Shown: piece by piece, positions 34,101 to 42,229 of the stretch
Numbering within the stretch: position 1 is the first letter of the stretch
Layout of the letters: every line of letters starts with the position of its first letter
Notes under the pieces: generated by a model
Seen by the model: only the letters and a program-made list of their open reading frames with translations
What the model was told of the DNA's origin: nothing
Database searches by the model: none
Translations under genes and position numbers: made by a program
Source of the DNA: Acidobacteriota bacterium
GTDB lineage: Bacteria; Acidobacteriota; Terriglobia; Bryobacterales; Bryobacteraceae
DNA length: 64,000 bases
Direction: 5' to 3'
Assembly: GCA_025352795.1 (NCBI GenBank)
Contig: JANXSF010000087.1
Coordinates: 100,686-164,685 of the forward strand

Positions 34101-35420
34101 TTACCAGCGCGGTAAAACACGTTTCCAGGTTGGATCTATATGCTGCTGCATTTCTGCTTCATCGTCCCGTTTGCGATAGGGCAGCTTGTTGTAGCGTTCC
34201 GTGCCGCGGGCCACTTGATCATAATCCAGTGTCACGCCCAGACCAGGTTTATCGGAAATTACCACCGATCCATTTTCAAATTTTATGCGACCACCCACCA
34301 CTACTTCATCCATCTCCGTCTGCCATGGATAATGGGTATCGCAAGCATAGGTGAGCGACGGGCAAACTGCGGCAGCATGGGCCATGGTCATCAGGCTGAC
34401 ACCCAGATGATTATTGGAGTGCATGGACATACCCAGCCCTAGCACTTCGCAAAGATCGGAAAGTTTCTGTTGGCTGCGGATGCCACCCCAATAGTGAGGG
34501 TCAGATAGAATGATTTGCACTCCATCGGTGCGCTTGGCTTCCGGCACATGGGCAAAGCAGGTAGTGGCTACGTTCGATGCAAGTGGAGTCTTGTTGCCTT
34601 CTGCCAGCAGGCGTCGGCGAACTTCGGCCATACCATCCATGCCGGCGCAAGGATCTTCCAAATAGCCACCATCAGCCAATTCCGATTTCAATTCGCGACC
34701 TACACGGACAGAAGTATCCACGCTCCAGGCACAGTTCGGGTCAATTCGTAACGGAAAGGTTGGTCCAAATTCGGCACGCAGAGCTTTGATGGCAGCGATT
34801 TCATCGTCAGGAGGAAGTACGCCGCCCTTCAACTTAATTTCTTTGAATCCGTATTGGTTAATCATTTGCCGGCAGGATCGGACAACTGCTTCCGGTGTCA
34901 AAATTTCCCCATATTCATCGTCACGGGCATCGGCACCCATGCCCCCACCGCCAGCGTGTTTGTAGAACAGGTAGGCCGAAAATGGAACACGATCACGCAC
35001 TTTACCGCCAACCAAATCGCAAACAGGCCGACCTAACGCTTTGCCGATGGCATCCAGACAAGCGACTTCAATGGCTGCATTCGTTCGAGTATGTTTATCG
35101 AGAGGATTTTCGCCGGGCACCAGCCAGGTTTGGCTGCGACCACCAGCAGTGTCAGCTTTTTCCTTTTCCGATTCAGCGGCAAGGTATTGCCAAAAGCTGG
35201 CTAATTGGAAGGGATCCATGCCAACCACGCGGCTACGCACAGCTTCAAGGGCCGCCAGTGGGCCATCGCCGCCGTAAGTTTCGCTGATGCCGGTGATTCC
35301 GTCTGTAGTTTTGATTTCAACTATGGTTCGCAGTGCATAAGGCGCATGCAAACCATAACTGGATCGAAGTGGACCATCGGCCACCGCGATAGGGTGCAGT
35401 TTCAGTTCCGAGATCCGCAT
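34101..35420 (-). CDS. gudD: Glucarate dehydratase
   Basis: A 439-aa enolase-superfamily enzyme that dehydrates D-glucarate (or idarate) to 5-keto-4-deoxyglucarate. Expected catalytic features are seen: the KxK motif in FKEIKLKGG, metal ligands in LRIDPNCAWS and YLEDPCAG, SNVATTCF, DPHYWGG and the general-base His in MHSNNHLGVS. The ATG at 35420 (MRISELKLHP) is preferred over an in-frame TTG two codons upstream. It forms an operon with the kdgD-like gene downstream and the SDR upstream. Confidence 0.92.
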   Translation of the reverse strand: MRISELKLHPIAVADGPLRSSYGLHAPYALRTIVEIKTTDGITGISETYGGDGPLAALEAVRSRVVGMDPFQLASFWQYLAAESEKEKADTAGGRSQTWLVPGENPLDKHTRTNAAIEVACLDAIGKALGRPVCDLVGGKVRDRVPFSAYLFYKHAGGGGMGADARDDEYGEILTPEAVVRSCRQMINQYGFKEIKLKGGVLPPDDEIAAIKALRAEFGPTFPLRIDPNCAWSVDTSVRVGRELKSELADGGYLEDPCAGMDGMAEVRRRLLAEGNKTPLASNVATTCFAHVPEAKRTDGVQIILSDPHYWGGIRSQQKLSDLCEVLGLGMSMHSNNHLGVSLMTMAHAAAVCPSLTYACDTHYPWQTEMDEVVVGGRIKFENGSVVISDKPGLGVTLDYDQVARGTERYNKLPYRKRDDEAEMQQHIDPTWKRVLPRW

Positions 35421-35450
35421 TTTCAAAGTGTGAGAATCAGTTTATGAAAA

Positions 35451-35597
35451 CTACTTACGCATACCCGGATTGGGGCTCTTCAACCTTTGCTGGCGGCGCT
35501 TGCGAGCACTGCGCTTCGGTTTGGTGATCAAAAATGTTCCGCTGCCAACGTATTGGGCTTGATAAAGCTTGTCTTCTGCTGTGTTAACTTCTGCCAT
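35451..35597 (-). CDS. Small basic protein (48 aa), unknown
   Basis: An ORF of 48 codons between the SDR (12 bases upstream) and gudD (about 30 bases downstream), in the same orientation. It reads MAEVNTAEDKLYQAQYVG, then SGTFLITKPKRSARKRRQQ, ending in RLKSPNPGMRK. The first half is acidic/neutral and the second strongly basic, like a ribosome- or RNA-associated peptide. Tight spacing on both sides argues that it is a real gene of the operon. No clear ribosome binding site. No family is recognised. Confidence 0.45.
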   Translation of the reverse strand: MAEVNTAEDKLYQAQYVGSGTFLITKPKRSARKRRQQRLKSPNPGMRK

Positions 35598-35609
35598 GAG
35601 ATCTTTAGT

Positions 35610-36380
35610 TTACACCATATACATGCCGCCGTTCACCTCCAATGTCTGGCCGTGCATATAAACAGCGGCGTCGCTAAGCAGGAATTGGATGGTATCGGCG
35701 ATTTCTTCGTTGGTCCCAAGGCGACCGGCGGGGGTCATGGTGACTACCGAATCCAGCATTTGTTGGGTGGAGTATTTTTCGTGGAAGTAGTTATCCACAG
35801 TGCCTGGGGATACGGCGTTGACACGAATTCCGTGTGGGGCCAGTTCTTTGGCCAATCCTTTTGTGATGCAGGCGACTGCTGCTTTCGATGCCGCATAAAT
35901 GGTGGCCCCTGGACCGCCCCCATTACGGGCAGCAATGGAGCTGAGATTCACAATGAACCCGCTTTTTTTGGCGATCATGGATGGCACCACCGCTTGGGCC
36001 ACGAAATACACTGATTTTGCATTCAGATTCATCACCTGATCGTAAGTTTCCATGGTGAATTCTGCCAATTTCGCCCGTTTCAACAAGTGCCCGGCATTAT
36101 TGATGAGAATGTCCACTTCCGGCGCAATGGAAGCCAGGGCGGCGATCAATTCGCGGATGCCTGAATCGGTAGCCAGATTGGCCTGGATCAGGTCCGAGCC
36201 ACAACCCAGAGCTTTTAAGTCAGCAGCAACTTCTTCAGCACCTTGCTGGTAGCCGTTATAGTGTAGAACCACTTTCGATGCACCGTTGCGACCCAACATG
36301 CGCGCCGTAGCCGCCCCAATCCCGCGCGAACCTCCTGTGACCAGCGCCACTTTACCTTTAATCGTAGAACTCAATGTCAT
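35610..36380 (-). CDS. SDR family oxidoreductase
   Basis: A 256-aa classical short-chain dehydrogenase. NAD(P)-binding TGGSRGIGAATARMLG, the NNAG motif (ILINNAGHLL), catalytic Ser in NLSSIAARNGG and YAASK carrying the Tyr and Lys. It is the first gene of the glucarate operon, so it may oxidise or reduce a sugar acid entering the pathway. The sequence alone resembles 3-oxoacyl-ACP reductase (FabG) homologues, and the substrate is not determined. Confidence 0.88.
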   Translation of the reverse strand: MTLSSTIKGKVALVTGGSRGIGAATARMLGRNGASKVVLHYNGYQQGAEEVAADLKALGCGSDLIQANLATDSGIRELIAALASIAPEVDILINNAGHLLKRAKLAEFTMETYDQVMNLNAKSVYFVAQAVVPSMIAKKSGFIVNLSSIAARNGGGPGATIYAASKAAVACITKGLAKELAPHGIRVNAVSPGTVDNYFHEKYSTQQMLDSVVTMTPAGRLGTNEEIADTIQFLLSDAAVYMHGQTLEVNGGMYMV

Positions 36381-36568
36381 CCTCCAAATCTAAAATCGCT
36401 TAGTCGAAGTATCGAGGATATCACTGATGAGGCAAGGACCATAGTTCTAGTAAGCATTAGTCCCAGCCTAAGGCATTAACCATTCCCCTAACCATGTTTC
36501 CCCGAATAGAACTAACTTCCGTACCCGGGTAAGCTGAAACCAGTCTTAAGACAGACTTTGGAGGAAAT

Positions 36569-37231
36569 GTGCAGAAAGTTGCTGTGGTTCGGGCTGGTTT
36601 GGCGCAGATGGGTCTGTTGGCGGCACTTTCCGTTGTGCCAGCCAATGCACTTGTGATTACCAGTATTTCTATCAACGGAGTGCAGTTGGTTTCAGAAGCG
36701 GAGTCCACAACGTGGGGATTACCAGCCTCGTTGAACATCGCAAGGAACAATGGAAGCTTTCTGTTTAATCTTACATTGGCTTCGGATACGTCGCAGAATC
36801 CTAACGAATCCACTTTAGGCGATTCCTTTTCTGTCAGCTTTTTCTCAAACCTTGGAAATACGTTAGTGGTTCCCGCCGATTTCCAAAGCCAAACCTATTT
36901 CACTGGACCCAATTCTGTAAGCTTCGTGCGGCAGTTCAGCACGGACGGTGGCATTTTTGATGGTGGCTTATCCATCTTGATGAGCAACAGTGTGGCCACG
37001 TATCGTTCCTTCTTTTCCGGGTATGAAGCCCGTCCTATATTCCATTTTGATCTGTTCAACAATGGAGTCACAGCCCCTGGGTCTGGGACAGGGACTGGAA
37101 CCGGGACGGGGACGGGTACAGGAACAGGCACTGGTCCGGCACCTACTCCGGAACCGAGTACTTTTTGTTTGATGCTTGGCGGCGGGTTGTTACTGGCCAA
37201 GTTCGGGCGTCGTGGCACTGCTGGCCAGTAG
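36569..37231 (+). CDS. PEP-CTERM protein with Gly-Thr repeat
   Basis: A 220-aa exported protein. Signal peptide to about residue 28, a beta-rich body, about eight Gly-Thr dipeptides (37085-37132) and a canonical sorting tail: PTPEPSTFCLM, hydrophobic helix, then KFGRR. Such proteins are cleaved and anchored by exosortase/archaeosortase-like systems that act with exopolysaccharide export. The GTG start follows GGAGG by four bases; an ATG overlapping it is in another frame. Third-position bases in the Gly-Thr codons vary, so the repeat is kept at the protein level. The last 42 bases overlap the convergent DinB gene. Confidence 0.8.
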   Translation: MQKVAVVRAGLAQMGLLAALSVVPANALVITSISINGVQLVSEAESTTWGLPASLNIARNNGSFLFNLTLASDTSQNPNESTLGDSFSVSFFSNLGNTLVVPADFQSQTYFTGPNSVSFVRQFSTDGGIFDGGLSILMSNSVATYRSFFSGYEARPIFHFDLFNNGVTAPGSGTGTGTGTGTGTGTGTGPAPTPEPSTFCLMLGGGLLLAKFGRRGTAGQ

Positions 37232-37705
37232 TTTTGCAGTAAGAATTGCTTGTCCCACATGGCGTTGGGTATGTTCCGCAATATGCACCAATAGACCAAT
37301 TACAGTTGTCGGTAGTTGCTTTTTTCCAACTGCTCTTGAGGCGGACAAAGTCGTCGGGTCAAACTGACAGACTTTGTCCGCCACCTTCTTAAACACAGTC
37401 TCCACTTCCATCAATAGTTCTTCTAAATTTCCTGTTGGATCCATTTCTGAACGCAGGGTCATCATCTGTGATTCAGACAGTTGGTGCCCTTCGGCATAAG
37501 TAAATAATCGATCCACACTGCCCACAATGTGACGGAGTTGAAAGCCCAGTGGTACCAGTCCATGGGGAGAGCTCCAGACAGTGCCAGGAGGGATGCGCGA
37601 CGTCCAAAGTCGTAAATCTTCCAGGGCCTGTTCAAAGGAGAATAGCAAGGGACGCAGTAGCGGATGGACTGCAAGATGGTGGCCGCTGAGCCAAGGTTCA
37701 GACAT
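37190..37705 (-). CDS. DinB family protein
   Basis: A 171-aa four-helix-bundle protein of the DinB/YfiT superfamily, putative metal-dependent thiol-S-transferase or hydrolase. The metal-binding histidines are in FQLRHIVGSVDRLFTYA and LLVHIAEHTQRHVGQ, the usual pattern. Length is typical. Its C-terminal coding part overlaps the 3' end of the convergent PEP-CTERM gene. Substrate unknown; some relatives use bacillithiol or mycothiol. Confidence 0.82.
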   Translation of the reverse strand: MSEPWLSGHHLAVHPLLRPLLFSFEQALEDLRLWTSRIPPGTVWSSPHGLVPLGFQLRHIVGSVDRLFTYAEGHQLSESQMMTLRSEMDPTGNLEELLMEVETVFKKVADKVCQFDPTTLSASRAVGKKQLPTTVIGLLVHIAEHTQRHVGQAILTAKLLASSATTPELGQ

Positions 37706-38124
37706 GAGGTTACTGTATCGCAGTCTACGCTAACGTAGTCTATTTTTTGCTGATCAAGAAGTTGGTGGATAGCCAAACAATGGCAGCGATGTAACTGCCC
37801 TGTCCAGATTGCCCGGCGCTAGTATTGAGAATAATCAATGTGTACTCAAATCCACTGGGACATCCGTCGTAACATCTTCTGACGGAAATACCCGTACTGT
37901 GAATGTGACAGTTATCGATGAGATTTCTAATAATGTAGGTTATGATCGCTCTCTTCGGGTCGCAGAGCACTTTGAATGCCCAGGTCGAAAAAAGCACAGT
38001 CAGTTTTTCGCTAGGTAGATTGGTTGGACAGTGTCTGGTGGCCAATTGCCGGATATTTCAAGGGTTGCTAGTAACTGATACCCCTCCTGAAGACGGTCAA
38101 CCAGTGCAATTTCTGGTTCAGTAA
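37706..38124. other. Degenerate coding remnants, no intact gene
   Basis: This 419-base stretch has short open segments on the plus strand. One reads PGASIENNQCVLKSTGTSVV and then SSDGNTRTVNVTV (frame of 37809), which is reminiscent of secreted beta-sandwich domains common in Bryobacterales. Another, in a different frame, runs from 37942 to a TAA at 38122-38124 that lies directly before the broken repeat gene, in the same frame. No long ORF survives, so I read it as coding remnants; the family resemblance is weak. Confidence 0.35.
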
Positions 38125-38995
38125 GAAATTTTCGGACCTGGGGGAAAACAAACGGTTAATTTGCCCTTTGCGGATCCAGAACTGGAAACATCATTGCTTT
38201 CACAAATGATCGGGAACCCAAGTGTACCGGCCCAATCCTGGCAAGAGATAGGAGCTTCGATTATGGTGAACTACTATTACCTCTCCGTAAGAGGACGCGC
38301 TGCCATGGTAGGGCGATGTAGATCTAGCGTTGGAACCTAATATCCAGGCAGCGGAGGTGGGTTTTCGTGGGTTAGCCCATTTCGAACGTACCTTGGGGGT
38401 AGAAGCAGGGGTACCAATCCTGGTGTCAACGAACGAGAGTGTCACGGATATTGTCCGCTATTTAGCGGCTGAATCGAAGCGTCAAGAAGAATTCCCTGAG
38501 GGCATTGCAGGAGCGGTTGCCTCACTCTCCCGGAAGGCTGATGCGCCAATGGCCGGTTACCTTTTCGTTTATCTCACCCGACACTTGATATCTCGCAATA
38601 TGGAACTGGAAACATCGTTACTCGGCAAAATGATCAGTAACCCGAGTGTGCCCCCTTCAGCTAGAAAAAGCATCGGAGAATCGATGATGGTGAACTATTA
38701 TTACCTTTCTCCTCAAAGTCGAGCGGTCTTAATCGGGCATTTCGTAGATCTATCTTTGCAATCTGAAGATCAAGCATCGACGATGGGTTTTCGTGGGCTA
38801 GCGCATATAACCGATTTCTTCCACGACGAAGTAGATGCAATGATTGCGCCCTCTACACGGATAAAACTTGCGAATGCCTACCGCACTAACGTTCTGAGTA
38901 GGAAATTACTTAAGAATGAATTCTTGGGCAAGCTGCTAGGCGTACAATCCGACTTAGAGGCAAAACCCCAACCATTAGGCCCTCGGGCAAAGTAG
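38125..38995 (+). pseudogene. Broken gene of tandem 142-codon repeats
   Basis: Two copies of a 142-codon unit are visible: ELETSLL...PSVP...MVNYYYLS...GFRGLAH occurs first from 38179 and again from 38603. Relative to the second copy, the first has a 2-nt deletion near 38314-38317, leaving the first half in frame 1 and the rest in frame 2. From 38330 the frame is open to the TAG at 38995 (222 codons). The open part contains KRQEEFPEGIAGAVASLSRK and ends LGVQSDLEAKPQPLGPRAK. The repeat is helical and Ala/Ser-rich with no known family. A sequencing error cannot be excluded, but neighbouring genes are broken too. Confidence 0.65.
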
Positions 38996-39054
38996 TGCGG
39001 AAAAAAGGATTTTTGACAGTTCTTAATATTTGGCTTGCCGCGCGAGTAGGATAG

Positions 39055-39807
39055 ATGACAACCTTGAAACTGATCAATACATGTTTTGCAATCTTGTGCG
39101 CTCTAGCTTCAGCTCAAGAAAGGAATTTGACACGCGGAAGCACCAAAGTTGGTCAAATGGAAATTTCAAGCGCAAAAGAACCCGTAAAGGTGGAACTACG
39201 TGGCATCCGGATTCGATTCCTTAGGCATGGATCAGAGCAAGAACCTGGAAGCGTGTGGGTAGTTTACGATCCAGCTAGCCGCCTATTTTGGTAGACGCAT
39301 GCAATGGGAGAGGGGGACTCAACTCCAATCATCAAGTTAATATTACAAAATCGAGACTTTTATTACATTGACCAGAGGGCGATCTTTAATTTCGCGGCAG
39401 CCAGCGCTCTTGTCATCAGGTATTCGGAAGAACGGGCGGACAGCGTGGAAGAAGCCATAGAGAAGTCCATAGCTGCGATGGACCAGACTGTGCTCCACTT
39501 CAGAAGCGGTCGAATTACGTGGGATGGAAAACCTGGCAAAATAGAATGGCAAAAATGGCTTCCTTACCTCAGACTGCTGTCCGAGACTTTTTTCAATCCC
39601 GAACGCAGCGCGGGTGGCGGCCAACCGCGGACGATTGTCGGAGTTACTCACACTCCTGGACAACCTTGGCGAGTGACTATCAGTGGGCATGAAAAGAAAG
39701 CTGTCCTTGAAGTAGATGAGCAGTTTCGCTCTACCGTGCTTGCCAAAGATGTACCGTTTCCGATAGTCGAAGGCACCGCCTTGCAATCGCTGACAAAACC
39801 ACAGTGA
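39055..39807 (+). pseudogene. Secreted protein, tandem copy 1, interrupted by an amber stop
   Basis: A 250-codon gene with a signal peptide (TTLKLINTCFAILCALASAQ). One in-frame TAG at 39292-39294 replaces a Trp codon: copy 2 has LFWWTYAMGEGDS where this copy has LFW, stop, THAMGEGDS. The frame is otherwise open to the TGA at 39807. The mature part includes VKVELRGIRIRFLRHG, VVYDPASRLFW, AIEKSIAAMDQTVLHFRSGR and [16 protein letters not shown]. The family is not recognised. A paralogue follows immediately and carries a different defect. Confidence 0.7.
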
Positions 39808-39812
39808 CAACA

Positions 39813-40566
39813 ATGCCAACTATGAAACTGATCAGCATGTGTTTTGCAATCTTGTTCCCCTTAGCTTTGGCTCAAGAACGAAACTTGACACGAGGGCGTA
39901 GCAAAAGCGACCAAATGGTAATTACGAGCGCAATGGGTCCGATAAAGGTGGAACTGAAAGACATCAAAATTAGATTCCTTAGGAATGGAACAAGAATCTG
40001 GAAGCGTGTGGGTTCTTTACGATCCGGCTAGCCACCTATTTTGGTGGACATACGCAATGGGGGAGGGAGACTCAACAACTCCAATCAGTGAGTTGATGAT
40101 GCAGCATCGAGGCATTTATTATGTTGACCAGCGGGCCATCGTTCATTTCGCTGCGGGCGGTGGCCTTACGATTAGATACTCAGAAGAAAGGGCTAACACT
40201 TTGGGTGAGGCCATCGAGAAATCCATAGATGCTATGGACCAGACCGTGCTTCACTTCAGAAGCGGTCGAATTACTTGGAATGGACAACCCGGCAAGATAG
40301 AGTGGCAGAAACATCTACCATACCCTCAAAGACTGCTGTCCGAGACTTTTTTCAATCCAGAACGTAGCGCGGGTGACGGCCAACCGCGGACGATTGTCGG
40401 AGTTACTCACACTCCTGGACAACCTTGGCGAGTGACCATCAGCGGGCATGAAAAGAAAGCTGTCCTTGAAGTAGATGAGCAGTTTCGCTCTGCCGTGCTT
40501 GCCAAGGACGTGCAGTTTCCGATTGTCGAAGGCACCGCCTTACAATCCCCAACAAAACCGCAGTAA
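39813..40566 (+). pseudogene. Secreted protein, tandem copy 2, broken by a 5-nt deletion
   Basis: Paralogue of the preceding gene with the same leader (MKLISMCFAILFPLALAQ), beginning 6 bases after it. Near 39990 it lacks five bases present in copy 1 (GGATCAGAGCAAG against GGAACAAG), which moves the reading frame; the distal part is open to the TAA at 40566. In the distal 185 bases the two copies differ at only about six positions, while the 5' halves differ more. The start could be 39804 (GTG), 39813 or 39822. Confidence 0.7.
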
Positions 40567-40690
40567 TACCTTCCAAGCCATTGAGGATAGAACCGTGTGT
40601 GGGACATTTCTCGTAATCCGCAAGGTCCCATCCGCACGCTATGGTATGATTGTCAAAGCTGTATCGCCCATTTATTCCAAGGACATTTCC

Positions 40691-40885
40691 ATGCCCAAAA
40701 TGAAAACGCACAAAGGTGCGTCCAAACGGTTCAAAAAGACTGGCACTGGCAAGATTGTAAGACATCACGCCTTTGCTCGTCATATTTTGACCTCTAAGTC
40801 ACGTTCCCGGAAGCGTAAGCTTTCTGGTTCAGTAGTGATGGATCGAACGAACACCGACGCCGTCAACGTAATGCTGCCTTACTAG
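40691..40885 (+). CDS. rpmI: Ribosomal protein L35
   Basis: A 64-aa basic protein of the large subunit. [20 protein letters not shown] at the start and [14 protein letters not shown] are the L35 signatures. AAGGA sits 8 bases before the ATG. The usual upstream partner infC is absent; the preceding sequence is a decayed gene pair. The 124-base leader holds no clear terminator, and possible -10 elements (TATGAT near 40645) are weak. Confidence 0.95.
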   Translation: MPKMKTHKGASKRFKKTGTGKIVRHHAFARHILTSKSRSRKRKLSGSVVMDRTNTDAVNVMLPY

Positions 40886-40970
40886 AGCATTTCTTAGTGC
40901 GGTCGTGGCGCGAGGCACGTGCCCGAATCCGCCTAAAACCCATGACAAACCCAGAAACGAAGGAGAAAAC

Positions 40971-41327
40971 GTGCCAAGAGTAAAACGAAGTACAAAACGA
41001 GTCCACTACCGCAAGCGAACGCTTGGACTGGCCAAGGGATTCTTTCTCACAAAGAGCAAACTGAATCGTGCTGCGCAAGAGGCCGTTGAAAAGTCTCTTA
41101 AGTACGGATATGTAGGCCGCAAGCTGAAGAAACGCGAGTTCCGCAGCTTATGGATCGTCCGTATTGGTGCCGCCACCAGAACCGCCGGTATGAGCTATTC
41201 CAAGTTCATGGCTGGCATGAAGAAAGCGAAGATTGAATTGAATCGCAAAGTGCTGGCCGATTTGGCAGCTACCGATGCCAATGCATTTTCCCAACTGGTG
41301 GAAAAGGCCAAAGCCGCGCTCGGCTAG
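40971..41327 (+). CDS. rplT: Ribosomal protein L20
   Basis: A 118-aa large-subunit assembly protein. Signatures [40 protein letters not shown], and [13 protein letters not shown]. It starts with GTG at 40971, placed after AGGAG at a good distance; the longer frame extending to 40905 has no ribosome binding site and would add residues foreign to the family. 85 bases downstream of rpmI, typical of the rpmI-rplT pair. Followed by a strong terminator. Confidence 0.95.
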   Translation: MPRVKRSTKRVHYRKRTLGLAKGFFLTKSKLNRAAQEAVEKSLKYGYVGRKLKKREFRSLWIVRIGAATRTAGMSYSKFMAGMKKAKIELNRKVLADLAATDANAFSQLVEKAKAALG

Positions 41328-41357
41328 AAGTTAAACTTACAATCAATCAAAACCATC

Positions 41358-41402
41358 CTGGGGACAGCGTACTTTTCGGTATACTGTCCCCAGAGTCTTT
41401 TT
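41358..41402 (+). terminator. Intrinsic terminator after rplT
   Basis: CTGGGGACAG (41358-41367) and CTGTCCCCAG (41384-41393) form a perfect 10-bp stem, extended by TAC/GTA inside, and are followed by AGTCTTTTT. It ends the rpmI-rplT transcript and separates it from the coiled-coil/zapA pair beginning at 41409. The transcript start of that pair must therefore lie very close to, or within, this hairpin. Confidence 0.85.
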
Positions 41403-41408
41403 GCACCT

Positions 41409-41732
41409 ATGGATTCCACTCAAGATAATGGGACTTTCACCAGTCTCGAAGAAAAAATTCAAAAAGCCGTTGGGTTAGTCCATTCTTTGCGGGCTGAAAA
41501 CGCAGGTTTGACCACTGAACTGAAACGCATATCGGCATCCACTACCGATACAACCAAGCTTCGTCAGGAGTTTGAAATCGCTTTGGAAAAAGCGAATAAA
41601 GCAGCCGAAGCATCCCGTGCCGAAGCTCAAAAAGCTAAGCAGGAAACGGAAGTATTACGAGAGGAACGCAAGCAAGTTCGCACTCGAATTGAAAAAATCC
41701 TGGGACAGATCGACAAGTTGGCAGAGTCATGA
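41409..41732 (+). CDS. Coiled-coil protein (ZapB-like), coupled to zapA
   Basis: A 107-aa soluble coiled-coil protein with heptad-like hydrophobic spacing over nearly its whole length (LEEKIQKAVGLVHSLRAENA, EIALEKANKAAEASRAEAQK). Its stop overlaps the zapA start (ATGA). A short coiled-coil protein next to zapA suggests a divisome accessory role like ZapB, but this is inference from context and shape, since coiled coils give little family information. Confidence 0.65.
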   Translation: MDSTQDNGTFTSLEEKIQKAVGLVHSLRAENAGLTTELKRISASTTDTTKLRQEFEIALEKANKAAEASRAEAQKAKQETEVLREERKQVRTRIEKILGQIDKLAES

Positions 41733-42016
41733 CCATACCGGAACGCAAGTCCGTTAAAGTAATCATCTACAACCAGCAGTACAGCATGCTGACGGATTCT
41801 GACCCGACTGAGGTGGACGAATTAGCCTCGGCAGTGGACGGCCTGATCCGCTCCATCGCATCGAAATCGGGGACTGGGGATTTGGGTCGAATCGCGGTGC
41901 TGGCTTGCTTACACTTGGCAGATCAATTGCGCAGCGCCGAACGCGAATTGACGGAAGTTGAAGAATCTTCCAGCCAAAGACATACACAACTTTTGAAGCT
42001 ACTGGAAAGTATCTAA
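41729..42016 (+). CDS. zapA: Cell division protein ZapA
   Basis: A 95-aa FtsZ-bundling protein. It has the ZapA arrangement: N-terminal beta hairpin with KSVKVIIYNQQYSML, a central helix LASAVDGLIRSIA with the conserved DLGRIAVLACLHLADQL segment, and a C-terminal coiled coil (RSAERELTEVEES). Overlaps the upstream coiled-coil gene. In many bacteria zapA is followed by 6S RNA or rny; neither is evident here. Confidence 0.82.
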   Translation: MTIPERKSVKVIIYNQQYSMLTDSDPTEVDELASAVDGLIRSIASKSGTGDLGRIAVLACLHLADQLRSAERELTEVEESSSQRHTQLLKLLESI

Positions 42017-42052
42017 CTCAAGTCAGACAGTCAACCTGTCGATCATGAAAGT

Positions 42053-42229
42053 ATGTTGCGACCATATCTTTCCAGCTTTGTGTATGGAGCGTTGCTTCTT
42101 TTCTGCGTGCTGTTTGCTCACTGGCCATCACCTGATGTGTTCGAGCTCGGACTCATATTCGTTAATACTTGGGGACTCTTCGACTCTATTCGAGACGTCG
42201 CGTCCAAATCTTCGAACAAAACTACTTGA
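42053..42229 (+). CDS. Possible small membrane protein (58 aa)
   Basis: An ORF of 58 codons 36 bases after zapA. It encodes two hydrophobic segments, LSSFVYGALLLFCVLFAHW and VFELGLIFVNTWGLFDSI, ending in a short polar tail (DVASKSSNKTT). The composition is that of a small inner-membrane protein rather than random sequence. There is no clear ribosome binding site, and its last 8 bases overlap the stop of the convergent M14 peptidase gene. An overlapping ORF in another frame (42045-42263) is less convincing. Confidence 0.4.
   Translation: MLRPYLSSFVYGALLLFCVLFAHWPSPDVFELGLIFVNTWGLFDSIRDVASKSSNKTT

Noticed and set aside
37085..37132. Microsatellite in the second PEP-CTERM gene
   Set aside because: Codon third positions vary, so the repeat is maintained as Gly-Thr at protein level, not as a slipping DNA repeat.
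37740..38045. Minus-strand ORF of 101 codons
   Set aside because: Its translation has no protein-like features, and the plus strand carries recognisable coding remnants at the same place.
42017..42221. 6S RNA after zapA
   Set aside because: 6S RNA often lies here, but no long closing stem with a central bubble could be found by eye.
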